A stretch of DNA of 64,000 bases from Sinimarinibacterium arenosum (GTDB lineage: Bacteria; Pseudomonadota; Gammaproteobacteria; Nevskiales; Nevskiaceae), in assembly GCF_005047655.1 (NCBI RefSeq), contig NZ_SUKF01000003.1, forward strand, positions 62,001 to 126,000, read 5' to 3'. The translations under genes were made by a program, and so were the position numbers. The notes below the pieces were generated by a model. It was not told where the DNA came from. It ran no database searches and saw only the letters and a list, made by a program, of their open reading frames with translations. This document shows, in pieces, positions 46,475 to 53,977 of the stretch (within the stretch, counting starts at the first letter, position 1; each line of letters begins with the position of its first letter).

Positions 46475-47644
46475 ATGGCCACAATGACACGAGCATTGAC
46501 CGCAGGGGCGGTAGCCGTTTTTTTGTCCGGATGCACGATCGTTCCGGGATTGAATGTCAGTCCGTCGGGGACTTCCGGGCTCAATGCTTCCTCTGTTCAG
46601 GAAGTCTCTGATAGTGAAGTGGTCTACACCCTTGAAAACCAGACGGGACCAATTCAGAAGGTTCGCGTGGTGACCCTGGGGCCGCAGACCCTGAATTTGC
46701 GCAAGCTGGGCGATGCCTGGAGCACCGTTGAAGCTGAAGCGGCGTTGTCCAGCGTGAGCGAGAGCGACGCAGTCGTTGAGTACCGTATCGGGCCTGGAGA
46801 CATCCTGAGTATCGTTGTCTGGGACCACCCCGAGCTGACCAATCCGACCGGTGAGTTCCGTGACCTGGCGTCCGGCGGGCGTCTGGTTGCCTGGGATGGG
46901 ACGATGTTCTATCCCTATGTCGGCTCGTTCAAGGTTGCCGGAATGACGCCCGGAGAGTTGCGCGATTTTCTTGCAGACAAGCTTTCGCGTGTCATTACGC
47001 GGCCGCAGGTGGATGTGCGGGTGGCGGATTTCCGTTCCAAGCGCGTGCAGGTGACGGGTGAGGTGCGGACGCCTGGGCTTGTGGTGCTCGATGACACGGC
47101 CAAGGGTGTGATCGAAGCAATCAACGAGCGTGGTGGCTTGGCTGAGGCCGCGAGCCGGCGTGAGGTGGTGCTGCGTCGTGGGGACAAGACGTATCCCATC
47201 GATATGGCCAGCCTGTTGACAGGCAATCTGCCGGGCGCGAATCCGCTGCTGCAGGCGGGTGATCAGATCCATGTGCCGGATCGTTCTGAGGATCAGATTT
47301 TTGTTCTGGGTCGTGTGAAGAAGGAAGGCTCGGTGTTGCTGGAGCGTCATCACACCACCCTGACTCAGGTGATTGCGGAGTCTGCGGGGCTGGAGGCCAC
47401 GTCTGGCGACGATTCCGGGGTGCTGGTGTTCCGGCGGCCGAGTGGCGCTGATGCGGAAGCGACAGTGTTCCGGGTGGATTTGTCATCCAGCATCGGATTG
47501 CTAGCCGCTGGTGAATTTGAGGTTCAGCCACGGGACGTGGTTTACGTGAGCCCGACCAGCTTCTCCAAGTACAACTCTGTGATCAACCAGCTGTTGCCGA
47601 CGATTTCGGCGGTGTTCCAGTTGGATCGTTTGATCAACAACTAA
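46475..47644 (+). CDS. wza: Wza-type outer-membrane polysaccharide export lipoprotein
   Basis: A 389-residue OPX lipoprotein. The signal ends at C20 (FLSGC). The poly_export core has VVEYRIGPGDILSIVVWDHPEL, GGRLVAWDGTMFYPYVGSFKVAGMTPGELRDFLADKL and QVDVRVADFRSKRVQVTGEV. SLBB domains follow, with ANPLLQAGDQIHVPDRS and AGEFEVQPRDVVYV, then a C-terminal amphipathic helix. It forms the octameric outer-membrane channel for the polymer. It lies upstream of wzc; no wzb phosphatase gene is between them. Confidence 0.95.
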   Translation: MATMTRALTAGAVAVFLSGCTIVPGLNVSPSGTSGLNASSVQEVSDSEVVYTLENQTGPIQKVRVVTLGPQTLNLRKLGDAWSTVEAEAALSSVSESDAVVEYRIGPGDILSIVVWDHPELTNPTGEFRDLASGGRLVAWDGTMFYPYVGSFKVAGMTPGELRDFLADKLSRVITRPQVDVRVADFRSKRVQVTGEVRTPGLVVLDDTAKGVIEAINERGGLAEAASRREVVLRRGDKTYPIDMASLLTGNLPGANPLLQAGDQIHVPDRSEDQIFVLGRVKKEGSVLLERHHTTLTQVIAESAGLEATSGDDSGVLVFRRPSGADAEATVFRVDLSSSIGLLAAGEFEVQPRDVVYVSPTSFSKYNSVINQLLPTISAVFQLDRLINN

Positions 47645-47660
47645 TTTGAGCTTTGTGGGT

Positions 47661-47795
47661 TCCGCGGTATTTCGATATGCCCCGCATCGCGGGGCATATC
47701 GATGCCGGGGGCGAGGTTTGGGACGATCGGCAATATCTCGAGACGATCGGAAAATTTCGCGTCTCGATACCTGCGGGGCTTGACCTGAACCTGAT
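47661..47795. repeat. hairpin and degenerate REP-like copy between wza and wzc
   Basis: A 12-bp stem with a 3-nt loop (gatatgccccgc/gcggggcatatc, 47675-47701) lies shortly after the wza stop and may terminate or stabilise its transcript. A decayed arm gtctcgatacctgcggg follows at 47761-47777. The 294-bp gap holds no gene. Confidence 0.6.
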
Positions 47796-47938
47796 CGAAT
47801 GCGCACTTTGCGACTTGAGCGGGTAATGGCCCAGGTTTTCACGGGGCGCTTGATGTGCGATGTGGCACATCGTTTGCCTTGACATGCGAATCGGCTGCTC
47901 GGTGTTGGTCTACCGTTAGCAGCAATTTAACTGGATAA

Positions 47939-50203
47939 GTGGGCGGAAATTACGTGCAGCAAACTCCTGTGATGGACGCGGCGGGCGACGATGAGATCGA
48001 CCTGCGCGAGCTCCTGGGTATTGTGTTGGCTGGCTGGCCGTTGATTGCGATCACGGCAGCTGTCGTTATAGCGCTCGGTGTGTTGTACGCGTGGGCGGCC
48101 CCGCGGATCTATTCGGCCGACGCTTTGATTCAGGTGGAGCAGGACTCCTCCGCGATGGATGCGGCGCTGGGGGATATGTCGGACCTGCTCGGCAAGGAAA
48201 GTCCGGTCACTGCCGAAGTCGAGCTGCTGAAGAGTCGAATGATCGTTGGCCAGGTTGTGGATGACTTGCGCCTGACCATTCATGCGGAGCCCAGCTATTT
48301 TCCCGTCATTGGTCGACCGCTGGCTCGCCGTTACGTGCCAACGCCTGATGCGCCGGTGTCCGAACCGCTGATTGGCGGGCTGCGGCGTTTTGCCTGGGGC
48401 GGCGAGTCGATCGGGATTACGGCGCTGGAGGTTCCGCGAAGTCTGATCGGAAAATCGCTGATTTTGCAGGCATTGATGGATCAGACCTTCCGGATTTTTT
48501 ACGACGGGAATGTACTGCTGCAGGGCAAGGTCGGTGAGCGAGTTCAATCTGCTGATTCAGGGCTGACTGTCTTCGTGCAGTCTTTGGTCGCCGCTCCGGG
48601 AACTGAATTCGAACTGCGCCGAGATGAGCGCATCACCACGATTAGTGGGCTGACTCAACAACTCAAGGTTGTCGAGAAGGGCAAGGACAGCGGCATTTTG
48701 TCCGTGTCGTTGGAAGGGCGGGATCCCGATTTGACCCGCGATATCGTCAATCATCAGGTCAACGCCTATCAGCGGCAGAATGTTGAGCGCAAATCGGCCG
48801 AAGCTGAGCAAACGCTGGAGTTTTTGAACAATCAACTGCCGAATCTCCGCGCTGATGTGGAGTCGTCAGAGGCCGCCCTGAACAATTACCGGCTCAAACA
48901 GGGTTCTGCCGATTTGAGTATGGAGACCCAGCTGGTATTGCAGCAGAGCGTGGAGCTTGAAACCAGCCGGGTTTCGTTGGAGCAGAAGCGCGAGGAGGCA
49001 CTGCAGCGATTCACCGCGAGCCACCCGATGATTCAGGCCATTGACCGTCAGTTGGCCCAAGTCCGCGATGAGCAGAGCAGTATTACCAATCAGGTCAAGA
49101 AGCTGCCTGAGACTCAGCAGGAGCTGCTGCGTTTGTCCCGCGACGTGGAGGTCAACACCACGCTGTATACCCAGCTGCTGAACAGCGCGCAGGAGTTACA
49201 GGTGGTTAAGGCCGGGACCGTGGGCAATGTGCGGATCGTCGATCATGCGCTGACTGCGATCGAGCCGACAAAGCCGAAAGTTGCGCTGGTGCTGGCGTTG
49301 TCTGGTGTGCTGGGTTTGTTTCTCGGGCTGGTGGTGGTTTTCGTTCGGAGGGCCTTGCACTCCGGGGTGGATGATCCGGCTGCAGTCGAGAACGGGCTGG
49401 GGTTGCCAACCTACTGCGCCATTCCGTATTCGCAGCTGCAGCAGCGGATCAATCGGATGATCAAGCGCGGCAGGGCGGTGGGGTCGCGTTTGTTGGCAAC
49501 CACCGATCCGAACGGCACCACGATCGAGGCCTTGCGCAGTTTGCGCACGGCATTGCACTTCGGTCAGATCGAGGCCAAGAACAATATCGTCATGCTGACC
49601 GGGCCTTCGCCGGGGTTGGGTAAATCCTTCGTGGCCTCCAATCTGGGGGCAGTGCTGGCAACCAGCGGCAAACGAATCGTGGTGGTGGATCTGGATCTCC
49701 GGCGCGGCCGCTTGCACGAGTATTTTTCTGGCGATCGTGCCCCGGGCATCAGCGATCTGATTGCAGGTTCAGCATCGTTGACGGATGTCTTGAATCCGAC
49801 GTCGGTGGATAACCTGCACTTTATTCCGACCGGGACGATTCCGCCGAATCCGGCGGAGTTGCTGCTGTCGGATAAATTGGGCGAATTGCTGGCATTCCTG
49901 TCGTCCAAATACGACACCGTCATTATCGACACACCGCCCGTTCTTGCGGTGACCGACGCTGCCGTGGTGGGGCGCTTTGCCGGGACGACACTGCTGGTTC
50001 TTAAGGCCGGGGAGCATCCGTTGCGCGCAATTGACGATACGGTCAAGCGTCTGCTGTCTGCCGGTGTTGCGGTGCGTGGGACGATCTTCAACCAGGTTGG
50101 CCGGCAGGGCCAAGGTCGCTATGGCTATAAGTATGGTTATAGCTATGGATATTATAATTACGATTACAAGCCCAAGGCCTCGAAGAAATCACCCGCGGCA
50201 TAG
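47939..50203 (+). CDS. wzc: Wzc-type BY-kinase and polysaccharide co-polymerase
   Basis: A 754-residue PCP-2a protein. A Wzz domain with TM1 (about 40-60, AGWPLIAITAAVVIALGVLYAW) precedes a long periplasmic coiled coil (about 270-410) and TM2 (about 440-462). The cytoplasmic tyrosine kinase follows, with Walker A TGPSPGLGKSFVASNL, Walker A' VVVDLDLRRGRLHEYF and Walker B VIIDTPPVL. The C-terminal tail carries nine tyrosines within about 25 residues, the autophosphorylation cluster. It controls chain length and couples to Wza. Start is uncertain: GTG 47939, GTG 47954 or ATG 47972. Confidence 0.95.
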   Translation: MGGNYVQQTPVMDAAGDDEIDLRELLGIVLAGWPLIAITAAVVIALGVLYAWAAPRIYSADALIQVEQDSSAMDAALGDMSDLLGKESPVTAEVELLKSRMIVGQVVDDLRLTIHAEPSYFPVIGRPLARRYVPTPDAPVSEPLIGGLRRFAWGGESIGITALEVPRSLIGKSLILQALMDQTFRIFYDGNVLLQGKVGERVQSADSGLTVFVQSLVAAPGTEFELRRDERITTISGLTQQLKVVEKGKDSGILSVSLEGRDPDLTRDIVNHQVNAYQRQNVERKSAEAEQTLEFLNNQLPNLRADVESSEAALNNYRLKQGSADLSMETQLVLQQSVELETSRVSLEQKREEALQRFTASHPMIQAIDRQLAQVRDEQSSITNQVKKLPETQQELLRLSRDVEVNTTLYTQLLNSAQELQVVKAGTVGNVRIVDHALTAIEPTKPKVALVLALSGVLGLFLGLVVVFVRRALHSGVDDPAAVENGLGLPTYCAIPYSQLQQRINRMIKRGRAVGSRLLATTDPNGTTIEALRSLRTALHFGQIEAKNNIVMLTGPSPGLGKSFVASNLGAVLATSGKRIVVVDLDLRRGRLHEYFSGDRAPGISDLIAGSASLTDVLNPTSVDNLHFIPTGTIPPNPAELLLSDKLGELLAFLSSKYDTVIIDTPPVLAVTDAAVVGRFAGTTLLVLKAGEHPLRAIDDTVKRLLSAGVAVRGTIFNQVGRQGQGRYGYKYGYSYGYYNYDYKPKASKKSPAA

Positions 50204-50489
50204 CGCAGTGACGGTATCGGATTTGTTTTCTCTTTGAAACTTTGGGTGTGCGTGACGTCCTTATGCACAGGGCGGGCTATTCGATTTGACCGGGTAGCCA
50301 ACACGTGGATGCAGCATTCAGATTTTCAAAATAAACGCGTACAGGCGAAGTCGTATATTATCTTGCGCGATCGGCTGTATGTGTCGTCGTGCGCATGCCG
50401 AAGCATCACATAATCTGAGCACTTTGAATATCAATATGCTCAGCTGATTGCTCCGATTGTTTGTCCATCTCCAATATGTAGGGATTTAA

Positions 50490-50786
50490 ATGCCGACTTA
50501 TAACGAACTTATTTCCCAGATTGAATCACTGAAAAAGCAGGCTGAGGCGCAGCGCAAGGCTGAGCTCGCCGAGGTGATTCAGGATATCAAGCAGAAGATG
50601 GCCGAGTACGGGATCAAGATTTCTGATCTTTCCGGCAAAGCTCCGGGCAAGCGCTCAACGGTGGCTGCAAAGTATCGGAACGAGGCCACAGGGGAAACCT
50701 GGACCGGCCGTGGCAAGCCGCCGAAATGGCTGGCTGAAGCTGAAGCCAAGGGCACGCCGCGGACGCAGTTTCTGATCAAGGGCTAA
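50490..50786 (+). CDS. H-NS family nucleoid-associated protein
   Basis: A 98-residue protein. An N-terminal coiled coil (about 1-45, LISQIESLKKQAEAQRKAELAEVIQDIKQKMAEYGI) mediates oligomerisation, and the C-terminal AT-hook-like DNA-binding domain has YRNEATGETWTGRGKPPKWL. H-NS family proteins silence AT-rich foreign DNA by binding the minor groove. It is 286 bp after wzc with an AT-rich upstream region, probably its own promoter. The AT-rich cassette at 34.7-41.7 kb is an obvious local candidate target. Length and motif resemble Burkholderia/Xanthomonas-type H-NS paralogs. Confidence 0.92.
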   Translation: MPTYNELISQIESLKKQAEAQRKAELAEVIQDIKQKMAEYGIKISDLSGKAPGKRSTVAAKYRNEATGETWTGRGKPPKWLAEAEAKGTPRTQFLIKG

Positions 50787-50816
50787 CCGAACGGCTGTTC
50801 CGTTTGCGGCGCGGGG

Positions 50817-51014
50817 CTGCGTTTCGACGCACTCCGATGGGGTTGCTCGATGCGCAGGTGAGGGGGGCGTAATGCCCCTTGCTTCAATCGCCCGTTCTGG
50901 TCGAGTAGAACCCGCAAGAGTGAGTATCGAGACCGGCGTTGCGGTTTGGCGCCGTCCGTGAGGGGTTGCGCGACGTTTCGATACGCGCTCGCGGTGCTGC
51001 TCGATGCGAGCGGG
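50817..51014. repeat. three diverged REP-like copies
   Basis: Copies lie at about 50817-50861 (gtttcgacgc, then tgctcgatgcg), 50892-50933 (cgttctggtcgagtag, then gagtatcgagac) and 50974-51014 (gtttcgatacg, then tgctcgatgcgagcgg). Stems here are poorer than in other copies. They fill the gap between the H-NS gene and the GT-C-like gene; no coding sequence is seen. Confidence 0.72.
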
Positions 51015-51070
51015 TGGGTGGGGCTGGTAGGGGATGTTCTGGTGTGCCTGCTGACTGACTCGGATCTCCG

Positions 51071-52921
51071 ATGATCGCCTGGGTTTCGCTGGTCTTGCTG
51101 TTCCTGCTGCCGACGATTGATCTCGGCTTGCGCCTGCTCGGGTTCTCGGCACTGGGCGCGCTGGCGGCAGACGGTATGTTCTTTCTGGGGTTGGTCTTCG
51201 GACTGCCGCGGATGCTGCATTGGTCGCACACGCCGTGGCGCCGTTTGTTGCTGTGGGCGCTGGCGTCGCTGAGTGTGGCGATGGCCTGGTTTGCTCTGCG
51301 GGTATCCAGCTTCGAGTTCTCTCCCTTCGGTGAGAACATTTACGACCTGCACTACATCGCCAGCCTGCTGAGCGCGTCGACGTTGCCGGCGCAGGAGTTG
51401 TGGACGCCCGGCATTGCGCTGAATCACTACTACTATCTGGGTTTCTACATCGTCGCGTTCTACGGGCGTCTGTTGTGCCTGGATGCCGGTCAGGCCTACG
51501 CGATGTTTCTGGTGCTGGTACCGGTAGTCGTGTTTGCCAATTTCTGGGCGGTGATTCCGGGCGGGATGCTTGCCAGGACGCTGACGGCTTTGACGGCGAC
51601 GTTTCCGTCGACGGGATTGTCGGCACTGATTTCCTTGCGTCTGGTGACGGTGCCGGAGCATTTGCGGGCGATGGCGCATGTCCGTCTGACCGAGTGGAGC
51701 GATCTGGCTGCGTCGGGCGGGCCGGCGGCGTGGGCCATCGATGGCCGCGCCTATCCGATCGAAGGATTGACGCATCTGCTCGGCTGGCTGGGCGATTTGC
51801 ACCCTCCTGTCTTCGGGCTGCTGCTGTTGTCGCTGGTTCTGTGTGCGATCTATGTGGACAGAGCCGGGGATACGACCCGCGCTGGTGCGATGGCCGCCGG
51901 GCTCGCGGTGCCGCTTTCATTTGCCATCAATCCCTGGACGCTGCCGTGCTTCGCGGCGGTGGCGGTTTATGCCGCCCTGAATCGGCGCCAGCTGCGTGAT
52001 GTTTTTGCGCTGGGGCTCGCGGCGCTGTTCGGTGCCGCGGCGTTGTGGCCGATGCTGGATCATCTGGACCTGCCAACCGCAACGGTGCAGCTGCGCTGGC
52101 TCGCGGCTGAGCATCGTTCGTCGCTGCCGATCTTTCTGACGATCTGGGGGCCGCTGATCGCGGTCAGCGTCTGGCTGGCCGTGGGTGGCGGACGCTGGGT
52201 GTTGCCGGCATTGTTTGCGGCGATGGTCGTTGGTCTGGAAGTGGTGTTGCTCGACGACCCCTATGCCGACCGCTATGAGCGCTTCAACGGCGTGCTCAAG
52301 GTGGCGAGTTTCGCGCTGGCCGGATGGACTGCGGCCGTCATGCTGGAGGCTGCGCATACCGGCCGTCGTGCCTTGCTGATCTTGATCATGCTGCCGCTAC
52401 TGGCGTTGTCGTTGATGCAGCTGGTCGATGTGTTACGTCCGCGGGTGCAGGGGTCATGGGCCGAACGTAACTGGACCGTGCAGACCCAGCGCATGCTGCC
52501 CGGGGATGATCTGCGTGCGCTTTATGCTTCGCTGCGCGAGCAGTGTCCGGGGCTCACGCTCGAGCGGATGAATGCGCAGGCCTACACGCGCAATCCGGTG
52601 GTGTCGACCGCGCTGGCCTGGCCCACGCTGAGCGGATGGCCATCGCATCTGGCGCAGATCGGCGCACTGAGCGATGCAGCGGGTCAACGTCAGCGCCAGG
52701 CACAGGCCTGGTTCGAGACCGCGGATCCGCAGGCGCTGCACACGGAGCAGATCGGGTATGTGCTGATTGACCGCTCGCTGAACTGGGACCTGGCGGAGAT
52801 CACGCGCCGCGCTGCGGCGCTGGCGCCCGACTATCAATTCAAGCGGGTTGAGGTCGCCGGTGAGGGTCCGGTTGTCGGCTACTTTGTATCGACCGGAGCC
52901 TGTGCTTCCCGCGAGCGCTGA
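51071..52921 (+). CDS. DUF2298-like multi-spanning GT-C-type membrane protein
   Basis: A 616-residue protein with about a dozen membrane helices. A first periplasmic-type loop contains SPFGENIYDLHYIASLLSAS, TLPAQELWTPGIALNHYYYL. The C-terminal soluble part includes NAQAYTRNPVVSTALAWPTL and SGWPSHLAQIG. The E-x3-D pair and the YYYL and GWPSH motifs parallel the protein at 53978-55999. The arrangement matches DUF2298, a presumed GT-C glycosyltransferase family using lipid-linked sugars. It is encoded toward the GtrB-type gene, and the last 43 nt overlap it on the other strand. Activity not established. Confidence 0.7.
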   Translation: MIAWVSLVLLFLLPTIDLGLRLLGFSALGALAADGMFFLGLVFGLPRMLHWSHTPWRRLLLWALASLSVAMAWFALRVSSFEFSPFGENIYDLHYIASLLSASTLPAQELWTPGIALNHYYYLGFYIVAFYGRLLCLDAGQAYAMFLVLVPVVVFANFWAVIPGGMLARTLTALTATFPSTGLSALISLRLVTVPEHLRAMAHVRLTEWSDLAASGGPAAWAIDGRAYPIEGLTHLLGWLGDLHPPVFGLLLLSLVLCAIYVDRAGDTTRAGAMAAGLAVPLSFAINPWTLPCFAAVAVYAALNRRQLRDVFALGLAALFGAAALWPMLDHLDLPTATVQLRWLAAEHRSSLPIFLTIWGPLIAVSVWLAVGGGRWVLPALFAAMVVGLEVVLLDDPYADRYERFNGVLKVASFALAGWTAAVMLEAAHTGRRALLILIMLPLLALSLMQLVDVLRPRVQGSWAERNWTVQTQRMLPGDDLRALYASLREQCPGLTLERMNAQAYTRNPVVSTALAWPTLSGWPSHLAQIGALSDAAGQRQRQAQAWFETADPQALHTEQIGYVLIDRSLNWDLAEITRRAAALAPDYQFKRVEVAGEGPVVGYFVSTGACASRER

Positions 52922-53898
52922 GGCGGATCGTTCTTGATCTGCGCGTGGGTTCCGGCGATCCCCTCGATCAGATACAACGGTCGCTGCTTGGCTTCGCCGT
53001 AGATGCGTCCGACGTACTCGCCGATGATGCCGATGCACAGCAGCTGCACCCCGCCTAGAAACAGGATGCTGGCGATCAGCGTCGGGAATCCGGCTACCGG
53101 GTCGCCGTACAGCGCGGTGCGAATGACGACGGCGATGCCGTAGGCGAACGCCAGTAACGACACCAGCAGCCCCAGGTAAGTCGCAATGCGCAGCGGCATC
53201 GTCGAGAACGAGGTGATGCCATCGATGGCGTGATTCAGCAGCTTCAGAAAGTCGAACTTGGACGTGCCGCTGTAGCGCGGGTCGCGCTCGTAGGACACCT
53301 TGCTGGTCGGAAAGCCGATCCAGGCAAAGATGCCTTTCATGAAGCGATTGCTTTCGCGCAGACGCGCCAGTGCTGCGATTGCGCGGCGTGACATCAGGCG
53401 ATAGTCGCCGGTATCTGTCGGCAGGTCGAAGCCCGGATTGAGGATGCCCATCAGCCGGTAGAACAAGTGCGAGAAGAACTGCTTGTGCCAGGATTCACCG
53501 TGGCGACTGGTGCGGTGGGCGAGCACCACGTCGTAGCCGTCGCCGGCGCGACGCAGCATCTCGGGAATCAGCTCGGGCGGATCCTGCAGGTCGGCATCGA
53601 TGATGACGGTCCAGTCGGCATCGGCGTAGTCGATGCCTGCGGTCATCGCGGCCTCTTTGCCGAAGTTGCGCGAGAAGCGGATTGCACTGACGCGGGCGTC
53701 ACGCGCAGCGATCTCCTGCAGGATGGCGAAGCTGCGATCGCGACTGCCGTCATCCACGAAAATTGCGTGGAAGCGGAAACCCGTCGACGCCTGCATGACG
53801 GCTTCCAGTCGACGCCAGAACTCCGGCAGCACCTCGGCCTCGTTGTATACCGGCACAACGATGGCGACGCTGGCTTGATCAGATCCGGATTTCAACAT
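52879..53898 (-). CDS. gtrB: GtrB/DPM1-like polyprenyl-phosphate glycosyltransferase
   Basis: A 339-residue GT2 enzyme. The catalytic domain has VAIVVPVYNEAEVLPEF, FVDDGSRDRSF, IRFSRNFGKEAAMTAG and IDADLQDPPELIPEM. GDYRLMSRRAIAALARLRESNRFMKGIFAWIGF and YSGTSKFDFLKLLNHAIDGI follow, with two C-terminal transmembrane helices (about 230-300). This group moves a hexose from a nucleotide sugar to undecaprenyl phosphate, giving a donor for GT-C enzymes in the periplasm. It is flanked by two DUF2298-like GT-C candidates, the likely users. No GtrA-type flippase is visible. Gene name by family, not proven. Confidence 0.9.
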   Translation of the reverse strand: MLKSGSDQASVAIVVPVYNEAEVLPEFWRRLEAVMQASTGFRFHAIFVDDGSRDRSFAILQEIAARDARVSAIRFSRNFGKEAAMTAGIDYADADWTVIIDADLQDPPELIPEMLRRAGDGYDVVLAHRTSRHGESWHKQFFSHLFYRLMGILNPGFDLPTDTGDYRLMSRRAIAALARLRESNRFMKGIFAWIGFPTSKVSYERDPRYSGTSKFDFLKLLNHAIDGITSFSTMPLRIATYLGLLVSLLAFAYGIAVVIRTALYGDPVAGFPTLIASILFLGGVQLLCIGIIGEYVGRIYGEAKQRPLYLIEGIAGTHAQIKNDPPQRSREAQAPVDTK

Positions 53899-53977
53899 GC
53901 TGAGTCATCGGTCGAATGAGGCGTTGACCGGAGCGGTGACATCCCGGCGTTGAATTCCGGCATGAGGGCGATGAATC

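Noticed and set aside
50655-51920. 421- and 339-codon leftward frames over the repeat cluster and GT-C gene
   Set aside because: They cross the repeats and the H-NS and GT-C coding sequences. Composition is Arg/Pro-rich noise typical of antisense frames.
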